From assembly GCA_011391295.1 (NCBI GenBank), contig JAABQT010000059.1, positions 1 to 8,463 of the forward strand: a stretch of DNA of 8,463 nucleotides, given 5' to 3'. Within the stretch, counting starts at the first letter, position 1. Every line of letters starts with the position of its first letter. The stretch is from Betaproteobacteria bacterium (GTDB lineage Bacteria; Pseudomonadota; Gammaproteobacteria; Burkholderiales; SG8-39). This document shows, one piece after another, positions 1-5,955 of this stretch. The position numbers were made by a program, and so were the translations under genes. The notes beneath the pieces were generated by a model that worked only from the letters and a program-made list of their open reading frames with translations, made no database searches and was not told the origin of the DNA.

Positions 1-57
1 CAGAATCTGTTGAAAGCGCTCAACGGCTGTCTCGCAGGCGGCGGGCGGGCTTGCTGA
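1..57 (+). CDS. possible C-terminal end of a gene entering from the left (partial, unidentified)
   Basis: Frame 1 is open from the window edge to a TGA at 55-57 and reads QNLLKALNGCLAGGGRAC. About 13 of its 18 codons end in G or C, as expected for a real gene in this GC-rich sequence. Frame 2 stops almost at once, and frame 3 gives an arginine-rich peptide that looks like a shadow. No domain can be recognised in 18 residues, so no function is proposed. The fragment could also be non-coding upstream sequence of the MAPEG gene. Confidence 0.3.
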   Translation, partial: QNLLKALNGCLAGGGRAC

Positions 58-141
58 AACCGCCAATCCGGCGCGGCTAGTGCTACTGTAGCCCCAGCAG
101 CAATTTGCAGCCCGACCGCAGGATCAAGGAGGCAAGGACGC
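58..141 (+). promoter_or_regulatory. upstream region and ribosome binding site of the MAPEG gene
   Basis: A strong Shine-Dalgarno sequence, AAGGAGG at 126-132, lies 9 bases before the ATG at 142 and fixes that start. No convincing sigma-70 promoter is visible. TTGCTG at 51-56 could be a -35 box, but no good -10 hexamer sits 16-18 bases downstream. TGCTACTGT at 81-89 resembles an extended -10 without a matching -35. The promoter is therefore unassigned. Confidence 0.5.
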
Positions 142-528
142 ATGAAACCAGAACTGACGTTACTCGCATGGTCGGTGATCCTCGCCATCGTCCACATGCT
201 GATCGCCGTGCAGGGCGCCCTCAATCAGGTGGGCCTGATGACCCTGATCGGCAATCGCGAAAACTTCCCCGAGATCCTGGGCTGGGGCGGGCGCGCGGGC
301 CGGGCAAGCCGCAACATGGCCGAGAACCTGGTGTTGTTCGCCGCGGTGGTGCTCGCGGTGGTGGCGGTTGACAGGACCAACGCCATGACGCTGCTCGGCG
401 CGCAGATCTTTTTCTGGGCGCGCATCTCCTATGCCGTGTGTTACATCGGCGGCATCAAGTGGCTGCGCACCCTGAGCTGGCTGGTGTCGGTGATCGGCAC
501 CGCGCTCATTCTCTGGCAGTTGCTGTAG
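142..528 (+). CDS. MAPEG-family integral membrane protein
   Basis: The 128-residue protein has four predicted membrane segments, roughly residues 5-26, 61-77, 82-103 and 108-127. This is the size and topology of bacterial MAPEG proteins (membrane-associated proteins in eicosanoid and glutathione metabolism). The loop and second helix carry the family-like pattern R54-A-S-R-N-M-A-E-N-L-V-L-F, with arginine, asparagine and glutamate placed as in the MAPEG signature. Family members act in the inner membrane and some use glutathione, but bacterial members of this subgroup have no settled substrate. The start has a near-perfect Shine-Dalgarno (126-132). Only 20 bases separate its stop from the next gene, so the two are probably cotranscribed. 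Family assignment is firm; substrate is unknown. Confidence 0.85.
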   Translation: MKPELTLLAWSVILAIVHMLIAVQGALNQVGLMTLIGNRENFPEILGWGGRAGRASRNMAENLVLFAAVVLAVVAVDRTNAMTLLGAQIFFWARISYAVCYIGGIKWLRTLSWLVSVIGTALILWQLL

Positions 529-548
529 CCGCATCCCGCTCGGGCGCA

Positions 549-770
549 ATGATCAAGTTCACCTTCAGGATCCGCGCCCGCACCGGCATGCTGGTGGAAA
601 ACCTCAACGTGCACGGGCGCGACCGCGCCGAGGCCGAGAAGAAGCTCGAGCAGGTCTACCGCAACTGCGAGATCCTCGAGTGCCGCGAGGCGGCGGGTCC
701 GGCGGCGGGGGACGGCGTGGATTTCGAGAGCGTGCTGTCGATGATCAGCAAGCAGGAAGACAAGAGCTAG
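549..770 (+). CDS. small protein of unknown function, 73 residues
   Basis: The protein starts MIKFTFRIRARTGM. I choose the ATG at 549 because the longer in-frame version from 438 would run through the MAPEG coding region, and the upstream residues look like shadow translation. Residues 2-24 look like two beta strands (KFTFRIRA, MLVENLNVHG). Residues 25-40 look like a charged helix (RDRAEAEKKLEQVYRNC), and 41-46 like a further strand (EILECR). A glycine/alanine-rich linker at 49-56 leads to a short amphipathic tail (VDFESVLSMISKQ). There is no signal peptide or membrane segment. No clear Shine-Dalgarno precedes the ATG, so translation may depend on the MAPEG gene 20 bases upstream. Its stop lies in a palindrome shared with the converging parA-like gene. 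I recognise no named domain. Confidence 0.75.
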   Translation: MIKFTFRIRARTGMLVENLNVHGRDRAEAEKKLEQVYRNCEILECREAAGPAAGDGVDFESVLSMISKQEDKS

Positions 771-786
771 GCGCGCACGCGCCTAG
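767..786. terminator. palindrome covering both stop codons of a convergent gene pair
   Basis: CTAGGCGCG and CGCGCCTAG flank a central CA, giving 9-bp perfect arms. The left arm contains the TAG stop of the 73-residue protein (768-770). The right arm contains the TAG stop of the parA-like gene (783-785 on the minus strand). Transcripts from either side would form the same GC-rich hairpin. There is no T tract on either strand, so it is not a standard intrinsic terminator. It may pause polymerase or protect 3' ends. Confidence 0.45.
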
Positions 787-1547
787 CGCATGAAGCCGCT
801 GGCGGTGAGTTCCTCGAGCAGCGCGGTGTAGTCGGCCGCGCCGCGGCTCTCGGGCGCATGCGCGAACACGTCGCGCCGGTGCGCCGGGCTCTCGGCGATG
901 CTCACCGTTTCGCCGATGCGCGTCTCGCACAGCTCGGCGCCGAAGCGCTCGCGCAACTTGTTCTCCACGTCCCAGGACATCTTGCGCCGCGAATCGAAGC
1001 GCGTGAGCACGTAGCGGCGCTCGACGCGCTTTTTCAGTACGTGCTCGAGCGCGCGCAGCGTGCGCTCCATTTGCGCCGCGCCCTTGATCGCCAGGTAGTC
1101 GGCCGAGATCGGCACCAGCACCCGGTCGGCGGCGAACACCCCGTTCAGCGACAGCACGCCCAGCATCGGGCAGGCGTCCATCAGGATCGGGCGGTCGGTG
1201 TTGAGGTTTTCCTTGGCGATGCCGGCGGCGAGGCGGTTGAGCGCCTGCGGCCCCTTGCCGAGCTGTGCGTCCACCCTGGAAAGATCCAGGTGCGAAGGGA
1301 TGATCTTCCAGCCACTGGGGGAAAACTTGATCAGCCCGGCGAGCGTCGCGCCGCGGCTATAGAACCCGTAGAGGCTGCGTTCCGAAGCCTCGACCGCAGC
1401 GTTGCAGATGCCGGTGAGGTGGGCCTGCGGGTCGAGGTCGATCACCAGCGGATCCGCGCCGCGCTTGGCCAGCAGCGCGGCGAGGTTCAGCGTCGTCGTG
1501 GTCTTGCCGACGCCGCCCTTCTGGTTGAATACCGCGATGCGAGCCAT
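783..1547 (-). CDS. orphan ParA/MinD-type ATPase
   Basis: This 254-residue cytoplasmic ATPase has a deviant Walker A at residues 10-18 (KGGVGKTTT), with signature lysine K10 and P-loop lysine K15. Walker A' lies at 35-45 (VIDLDPQAHLT). The Walker B region at 121-131 reads ILMDACPMLGV, where many ParA proteins have a DCPP-type sequence. Such ATPases dimerise on ATP, bind DNA or membrane, and position chromosomes, plasmids or protein complexes. There is no N-terminal helix-turn-helix, so it is the short type. No ParB partner gene or obvious parS array lies in the window, so a role in chromosome segregation is not supported. The start is backed by the motif directly after it and by GGGAG about 11 bases upstream. 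It lies 42 bases downstream of dinB on the same strand and may share its transcript. Confidence 0.85.
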   Translation of the reverse strand: MARIAVFNQKGGVGKTTTTLNLAALLAKRGADPLVIDLDPQAHLTGICNAAVEASERSLYGFYSRGATLAGLIKFSPSGWKIIPSHLDLSRVDAQLGKGPQALNRLAAGIAKENLNTDRPILMDACPMLGVLSLNGVFAADRVLVPISADYLAIKGAAQMERTLRALEHVLKKRVERRYVLTRFDSRRKMSWDVENKLRERFGAELCETRIGETVSIAESPAHRRDVFAHAPESRGAADYTALLEELTASGFMR

Positions 1548-1589
1548 GCGCTCAGTGCTCCCACGGAGACGAAGAGGGTAGTCCCCGCA

Positions 1590-2687
1590 TCAGGGGCTTG
1601 GCAAGTTCAATGGCTCCAGCAAATCGCTTGCAGCGTGAATTTGTTCCGCATTGGACAACCCATGCACGCCGACACCCAGCAATCGCACCGGTCGCGCCGC
1701 GGCGTCGGTGCGCTCGAGCAGCGCCAGCGCGCGCCGCGCAATTATCTTCGCGTCCCGCGTCGCGGGCTCCTCGGTGTGGCTGCGCGTCACGGTGGTGAAG
1801 TTCGCGTAGCGCACCTTGAGGGTCACGGTGCGCGCGTACAGGCCCTTCTTCGCCACCGATGCCGCCACGCGCCGAGCCAGCCGCTCGATCTCGGCGTGCA
1901 TCTCGCGCGCGCTCGTCAGGTCTTCGGGATAGGTGTCCTCGGCCGAGATGGACTTCCACGGCCGGTCCGGCGTCACGCGGCGCGGATCGTCGCCGTGCGA
2001 GAGGCGCCTGAGCCAGTCGGCAAGGCTGCCGACGGTGCGGCGCAGCCGCTGTTCGTCCGCCGCGCGCACGTCGACCAGCTTCTCGATGCCGATGGCGCGC
2101 AGCTTTTTCGCCGTCACCGGCCCGACGCCCCACAACGCCTCCACCGGAAGCTTGTGCAGGAAGGCTTCCACACGCTCGGGCGCGATCACCGTCAGCCCGT
2201 CGGGCTTGTTCCAGCCCGAGGCGATCTTGGCGAGGAACTTGTTCGGCGCCACGCCGGCGGAGGCGGTGAGCGAAGTCTCCTCGCGGATGCGCGCTTTGAG
2301 GTGCTTCGCGACTTCCATCGCCAGCGGCTGCTGCAGCAGGTTCTCGGTGACATCGAGGTAGGCCTCGTCCAGCGACAGCGGCTCGACCAGGGGCGTGGCG
2401 CAGCGCAGGATGGTCATCACCTTCTGCGAGACCTCGCGGTACTTGGAAAAATCGGGCCGCACGATGAGCAGCTCCGGGCAGGCGCGCAGCGCGCGCGCCA
2501 TCGGCATCGCGGAATGGATGCCGAACTTTCGCGCCTCGTAACTGCAGGCGGCGACCACCCCGCGCCCCTGCGGCGAGCCGCCCACCGCGACCGGCTTGCC
2601 GCGCAGGGCGGGGTCGTCGCGCTGCTCGACCGAGGCGTAGAACGCGTCCATGTCGAGGTGGATGATTTTGCGCGGGGCGTCGGACAT
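1590..2687 (-). CDS. dinB: DNA polymerase IV, Y-family translesion polymerase
   Basis: The 365-residue protein copies past damaged template bases with low fidelity. The N-terminal motif at 10-21 (HLDMDAFYASVE) supplies catalytic D12 and a tyrosine at the steric-gate position (Y17, where E. coli has F13). The second catalytic motif at 105-112 (SLDEAYLD) supplies D107 and E108. SAGVAPNKFLAKIAS, helix-hairpin-helix-like GVGPVTAKKLRAIGI and a C-terminal little-finger domain (from about 245) follow in the usual order. The C-terminus ends LLEPLNLPSP, and I do not see the usual QLxLF-type clamp-binding peptide. The start gives the expected short lead before the first motif; its Shine-Dalgarno is poor. 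I see no CTGT-N8-ACAG LexA box in the 52 bases upstream. It is divergent from the ORF6N gene and precedes the parA-like gene. Confidence 0.95.
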   Translation of the reverse strand: MSDAPRKIIHLDMDAFYASVEQRDDPALRGKPVAVGGSPQGRGVVAACSYEARKFGIHSAMPMARALRACPELLIVRPDFSKYREVSQKVMTILRCATPLVEPLSLDEAYLDVTENLLQQPLAMEVAKHLKARIREETSLTASAGVAPNKFLAKIASGWNKPDGLTVIAPERVEAFLHKLPVEALWGVGPVTAKKLRAIGIEKLVDVRAADEQRLRRTVGSLADWLRRLSHGDDPRRVTPDRPWKSISAEDTYPEDLTSAREMHAEIERLARRVAASVAKKGLYARTVTLKVRYANFTTVTRSHTEEPATRDAKIIARRALALLERTDAAARPVRLLGVGVHGLSNAEQIHAASDLLEPLNLPSP

Positions 2688-2739
2688 CGGCGCAGTGTAG
2701 TCCGCGTCATCCGAAATGCGGCCGCCGCGTTAGTTCGGC
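2688..2739. promoter_or_regulatory. divergent intergenic region between dinB and the ORF6N gene
   Basis: These 52 bases must hold the start signals for dinB leftward and possibly the ORF6N gene rightward. I found no convincing -35/-10 pair and no LexA-type CTGT-N8-ACAG palindrome. A GCGGCCGC palindrome lies within it. It is listed because the orientation implies promoters here, not because a motif is seen. Confidence 0.3.
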
Positions 2740-3339
2740 ATGGGCGGGAGCAGGGCGATTAGAGATGACCGCGGCGCCAAGGCTGTGATCCTCGCGATCC
2801 GCGGCCGGCGGGTCGTCCTGGATGCGGATTTAGCGCGCGTGTACGGCACTAGCACCAAGCGCTTTAACGAGGCGTTCAAAAGGAATCTGCGTCGTTTCCC
2901 GGACGACTTTGCATTCCAACTGACCGCCGCGGAGTTCAGCAGCCTGCGAATGCGCTTCGCACGCCCAAGTGCGCAACCCACTGATGCAGTGCCGGAAAAC
3001 TCGAACTGGTCGCAATTTGCGACCAGTTCGAGTCGCCACAGGGGTGCGGTCTACCGGCCATGGGCGTTCACGGAACATGGCGCGCTTATGGCGGCCAACA
3101 TATTGCGCAGTGCGCACGCCGAGCAAATGAGCGTGTACGTCGTCCGGGCGTTCGTGCGGCTTCGGGAGGAAGCGGTCGCCAACGCGGCAATCTTGAAGCG
3201 CCTTGCGGAAATCGACAGTACACTGCTCCAGCATGACGCCGCCTTGCGCGACGTATATCGCAAGTTACTGCCTTTGTTGCAGCCTCCGCCGGATCAGCCC
3301 AGGCGACCTATCGGATTCCACGCAGAGGACAAGCGGTAG
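2740..3339 (+). CDS. ORF6N-domain protein (putative DNA-binding)
   Basis: The 199-residue protein has an N-terminal ORF6N-like domain (about 16-72). Its hallmark pattern is I20-RGRRVVLDADLARVYG followed by TKRFNEAFKRNLRRFPDDFAFQLT. The conserved second half contains YRPWAFTEHGALMAANIL (105-122) and MSVYVVRAFVRLRE (130-143), then a helical, possibly coiled-coil stretch (142-180) and the family-typical ending RRPIGF. The domain is known from phages and from isolated bacterial genes; a DNA-binding role is inferred from its relatives. Both ends match the family, so the gene looks intact. A serine/proline-rich insertion at about 75-90 separates the halves, and residues 87-98 are encoded by a perfect inverted repeat. 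ATG 2740 gives a 15-residue lead; the in-frame GTG at 2785 is an alternative. GC content is visibly lower than in flanking genes, consistent with acquisition. Confidence 0.82.
   Translation: MGGSRAIRDDRGAKAVILAIRGRRVVLDADLARVYGTSTKRFNEAFKRNLRRFPDDFAFQLTAAEFSSLRMRFARPSAQPTDAVPENSNWSQFATSSSRHRGAVYRPWAFTEHGALMAANILRSAHAEQMSVYVVRAFVRLREEAVANAAILKRLAEIDSTLLQHDAALRDVYRKLLPLLQPPPDQPRRPIGFHAEDKR
2999..3033. repeat. perfect 17-bp inverted repeat with one central base, inside the ORF6N gene
   Basis: The left arm (2999-3015, beginning ACTCGAACTGG) is the exact reverse complement of the right arm (3017-3033), with a single T at 3016 between them. The repeat stops at 2998/3034 (A against C). It encodes residues 87-98 (NSNWSQFATSSS) without breaking the frame. 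As DNA it could be a cruciform or a dimeric protein site; as RNA, a very stable mid-gene hairpin. Function is unknown. Confidence 0.9.
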
Positions 3340-3387
3340 TGGTGGCCCACGCAAGCGAGAAACGAAAATGAGACACTTGCTCGCACT

Positions 3388-4452
3388 ATGCGGGTGGTGG
3401 TCATCGGTGGATTCGGAAATTTCGGTGCACGTATTTGTCGTGCACTTGAAGGGAATCCAGGCATCGAAATCCTTGCAAGCAGCCGCAGCGCAGGCGCTCG
3501 GCTGGATATCGATGGCGACGGATTCGCCGATGGATTGCGCCGGCTCTCGCCCGATTTGGTGATCCACTGCGCCGGCCCGTTCCAGGGGCAGGGCTACCAT
3601 GTCGTGTCCGCCGCCTTGTCCGCGGGCGCGCACTACCTCGATCTCTCCGACGGTCGTGAATTCGTGGCGGAATTCGGGCGGCACAACGACGCCGCGGCAG
3701 TAGCGGTGGGCAGGATCGCGGTTTCCGGCGCGAGCACATTACCTGCCCTGTCGTCGGCGGTGATCGACAGCTTGCAAGGACGGTTCCGCCAGATGGAGGA
3801 GATTCAAATCGTTATCGCGCCTGGCCAGCGCGCGCCGCGCGGTGCCGCGACGCTTACCGGTGTATTCAGCTACGCCGGCAGGACCTTCAATTGGATGGAG
3901 AAAGGCGGTTGGACCGACGCCTCGGGCTGGCAGGAACTCCGCCGCGTCCACATCGACGGACTCGGGACACGCTGGGCGGCCGCCTGCGACGTTCCGGACC
4001 TGGAGCTGCTGCCTGCCCGCTACCCAGGGGTACAAACTGTTCAGTTCCGCGCGGCGCTGGAACTCGGCGTGCAGCACTTCGCGCTCTGGTCCGCAGCCGG
4101 GCTGCGCCGCGCCGGCGTGCCTTTGCCGATTGAGCGTTGGGCGGGGCCACTGGACATGCTGGCCTCATGGCTTGATGCTTTCGGCAGCGAGCGAGGAGGC
4201 ATGCTGGTGAGCGTCACAGGGGAGAAAGCCGACGGAAGCAGGGCGCGGATCGATTGGAGCCTGGTCGCGGACGCAAATCATGGGCCCGAGATTCCATGCA
4301 TGCCGGCGATTCTCCTTGCGAGGGAACTTGCGCGTGGCGCGATTGCGGTGCGCGGCGCGCATCCCTGTATGGGATTCCTCACATTGTCCGACTTTGAACC
4401 AGAATTTTCGCGCTGGAATATGCAATCAAAGCTCGAAGAGCGCGCGGCATGA
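3388..4452 (+). CDS. saccharopine-dehydrogenase-like NAD(P)-binding oxidoreductase
   Basis: The 354-residue protein begins directly with a Rossmann dinucleotide-binding strand and glycine loop (VVVIGGFGNFG, residues 3-13). It then has the LVIHCAGPFQGQGYHVVSAALSAGAHYLDLSDG stretch (57-89) typical of saccharopine dehydrogenase NADP-binding domain proteins. The substrate is not known; relatives of this kind are rarely true lysine-pathway enzymes, so lysine metabolism is not implied. There is no signal peptide or membrane segment. ATG 3388 is chosen because the glycine motif follows at once, although no Shine-Dalgarno is visible. An upstream ATG at 3368 is out of frame. The stop overlaps the next start as ATGA. 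The 3' end is notably AT-rich (26 G+C in 60 bases at 4381-4440), unlike the surrounding genome. Confidence 0.82.
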   Translation: MRVVVIGGFGNFGARICRALEGNPGIEILASSRSAGARLDIDGDGFADGLRRLSPDLVIHCAGPFQGQGYHVVSAALSAGAHYLDLSDGREFVAEFGRHNDAAAVAVGRIAVSGASTLPALSSAVIDSLQGRFRQMEEIQIVIAPGQRAPRGAATLTGVFSYAGRTFNWMEKGGWTDASGWQELRRVHIDGLGTRWAAACDVPDLELLPARYPGVQTVQFRAALELGVQHFALWSAAGLRRAGVPLPIERWAGPLDMLASWLDAFGSERGGMLVSVTGEKADGSRARIDWSLVADANHGPEIPCMPAILLARELARGAIAVRGAHPCMGFLTLSDFEPEFSRWNMQSKLEERAA

Positions 4453-4943
4453 TCGACGCGCTGGCGTTCTGGAAAACGGCGCACATCCTGAGCGCCGCGG
4501 TGCTGTTCGGTACGGGGATCGGCATCGCGTTCTTTTGCTGGTTCGGTTACCGCGCGGCCGTACGTGCCGGTGACCTCGGTGCGCTGCGCGGGACGCTGGC
4601 CCTTACCGTGGTCGCGGACGCGTGGCTGACCGCGCCGGCCGTCTTATTTCAGGCGGTAAGCGGCGTGGTGTTGATGACCCTGCTCGGCTTGCCGCTGCTG
4701 AGCCCCTGGTCGATCGCGGTGTGGTTGCTGTTCGGTTTCACCGGCGCGTGCTGGCTCCCGGTGGTGTGGATCCAGATTCAGCAGATGCGGGAAGCGAATG
4801 GCGTGACCTCCATCGCGGCGCTGAGCGCGCGATTCCACAGACGTTTCCGTACCTGGTTCGTGCTTGGTGTCGGGGCCTTCATAGCAGTGATTACCATCTA
4901 CTTCCTGATGGTCGCGAAGCCGATCTCGGTGGGCGGCGCTTGA
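4449..4943 (+). CDS. DUF2269-type integral membrane protein
   Basis: The 164-residue protein has four predicted membrane helices, roughly 11-33, 58-80, 88-112 and 134-155. Family-like features are the opening FWKTAHILSAAVLFGTGIGIAFF with H12, the ADAWLTAPAVLFQAVSG stretch (57-72), and GACWLPVVWIQIQQMRE (99-115). These match my recollection of the DUF2269 family, whose function is not established. It probably sits in the inner membrane. Its ATG overlaps the TGA of the preceding oxidoreductase gene (ATGA, 4449-4452), which points to translational coupling and a shared task. It ends 3 bases from the convergent LysR gene. Confidence 0.78.
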   Translation: MIDALAFWKTAHILSAAVLFGTGIGIAFFCWFGYRAAVRAGDLGALRGTLALTVVADAWLTAPAVLFQAVSGVVLMTLLGLPLLSPWSIAVWLLFGFTGACWLPVVWIQIQQMREANGVTSIAALSARFHRRFRTWFVLGVGAFIAVITIYFLMVAKPISVGGA

Positions 4944-4955
4944 GGCTCAGCGATT
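4937..4955. terminator. weak bidirectional hairpin at the DUF2269 / LysR convergent junction
   Basis: TGAG (4941-4944) and CTCA (4946-4949) pair around one base. Both stop codons lie in them: TGA at 4941-4943 and, on the minus strand, TGA at 4947-4949. CGC (4937-4939) and GCG (4950-4952) extend the stem past one bulged T. ATTTT follows on the plus strand. The stem is short and imperfect, so termination is only possible, not shown. Confidence 0.3.
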
Positions 4956-5852
4956 TTGCGCCTTGCACTCCCGCTGCACCCCTTCGCGAATGATCTGTGC
5001 CAGCCTCAGCGTCCCCGGCCCGGCCGCCTCGCGGTCGGCGAAGACGAGATAGAGCGTTCCCGCCTTCTCCGCGCCCTCGCGCAGGGGCAGTGGCTTGAGC
5101 GCCCCGCGCTCCAGTTCCACGCGCACGCTGTCCTGCGGATACCACGCGTAGCCCAGCCCGAGGCAGACCGCATGGATCGAGGTCGCCTTGTTCGACACGG
5201 TCCAGCGCAGTTCATTGAGCCACCCCGCCGAGCGCACGCGCTGCGCGCCCGAATCGCGGATCACCACGTGCCGGTGCTTGCGCAGGTCATCCAGGGTCAG
5301 TTCGCGCCCGAGCCGGTGCAGGGGATGCGAAGGCGCCGCCATGCACACGGCCCGCACCGGCATCAGGATGTCGCCCACGAAACCCGGCGGCACGCTGCTG
5401 CCGATGGCGAACGCCACGCTGCGCCGCGCGAGCGCCTCCTCGGTGCCGCCGAGCACGGTCTCGTAGAGCTCGAGATGCGTCTCGGGGCGCTCCGCGGCGA
5501 ACCCGGCGAAGCATTTCAGCAGCAGCCAGGTCGGGAAAATGACGTCCACCGCGATACGGATCTCGGGTTCCCAGCCCTTGGCCAGGTCCCCCGCCGCTTG
5601 TTCCAGCCTCCCGGCCTCCTCCAGGAGGACTTTTCCGCGCCGGTAGAGCAGCGCCCCGGTGGAGGTGAGCACGGCCTTGCGCCCGCGCAGCTCGAACACT
5701 TTCACCTCCAGCAGAGACTCGAGTTTCTTGATGGCGTAGGTGAGTGTGGACTGACTCTTGTGGATGCGCTCGGCAGCTTTCGCATAACTTCCTGATTCAA
5801 CGACAGAAACAAGGACGTTCCATTGATCCAGGGAGATCCGCAGGTCCGACAT
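4947..5852 (-). CDS. LysR-family transcriptional regulator
   Basis: This 301-residue protein has the usual LysR length and layout. The N-terminal winged helix-turn-helix (about 8-66) contains the signature VESGSYAKAAERIHKSQSTLTYAIKKLESLLEVKVFEL and GRKAVLTSTGALLY. A linker helix follows (about 67-95), then a periplasmic-binding-protein-like effector domain (about 96-295). It is divergent from azoR across an AT-rich 103-base gap, the standard layout for a LysR protein controlling its neighbour and itself. Control of azoR and pirin is therefore inferred. The effector is unknown; quinones or other electrophiles would fit the targets. The start at 5852 is preceded by only a weak GGA about 8 bases upstream. 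Confidence 0.9.
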   Translation of the reverse strand: MSDLRISLDQWNVLVSVVESGSYAKAAERIHKSQSTLTYAIKKLESLLEVKVFELRGRKAVLTSTGALLYRRGKVLLEEAGRLEQAAGDLAKGWEPEIRIAVDVIFPTWLLLKCFAGFAAERPETHLELYETVLGGTEEALARRSVAFAIGSSVPPGFVGDILMPVRAVCMAAPSHPLHRLGRELTLDDLRKHRHVVIRDSGAQRVRSAGWLNELRWTVSNKATSIHAVCLGLGYAWYPQDSVRVELERGALKPLPLREGAEKAGTLYLVFADREAAGPGTLRLAQIIREGVQRECKAQNR

Positions 5853-5955
5853 AAATATCCAAAAAATAGATCGATAAGGCGAATATTTTCCGCTTTTTAA
5901 TCTAATACATCAATATAAGAATGGCTCCACCTGACCAATAACCAAGGAGCGAACC
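5853..5955. promoter_or_regulatory. divergent LysR/azoR promoter-operator region
   Basis: The stretch 5853-5920 is strikingly AT-rich for this genome. On the plus strand TATAAG (5914-5919) is a good -10 for azoR with only a poor -35 upstream, as expected for an activator-dependent promoter. On the minus strand TTGATG (5913-5908) and GAAAAT (5890-5885), 17 bases apart, could drive lysR, so the two promoters would overlap. An ATCGAT palindrome near 5870 is a candidate part of an operator. AAGGAG at 5944-5949 is a clear Shine-Dalgarno for azoR. No definite T-N11-A LysR box was assigned. Confidence 0.55.

Noticed and set aside
438..548. Upstream extension of the 73-residue protein
   Set aside because: It overlaps the MAPEG coding region and has shadow-like composition. 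The beta-strand start MIKFTFRI fits ATG 549 better.
858..2762. 634-codon open frame on the plus strand across the parA-like gene and dinB
   Set aside because: It is antisense to two clear protein families and is rich in Arg, His and Ala. This is the usual result of high GC third positions on the opposite strand.
3104..3116. Short palindrome TGCGCA-G-TGCGCA in the ORF6N gene
   Set aside because: Six-bp arms of GC-rich sequence are expected by chance in this composition, and no second copy or context supports a function.
3368..3562. Alternative ATG at 3368 as a leader peptide or true start before the oxidoreductase
   Set aside because: It is out of frame with the Rossmann motif, has no strong ribosome binding site, and its product shows no recognisable features.
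4956..5795. 279-codon plus-strand open frame antisense to the LysR gene
   Set aside because: The opposite strand encodes a full, recognisable LysR protein. This frame has low-complexity Arg/His/Gln-rich sequence with no domain.
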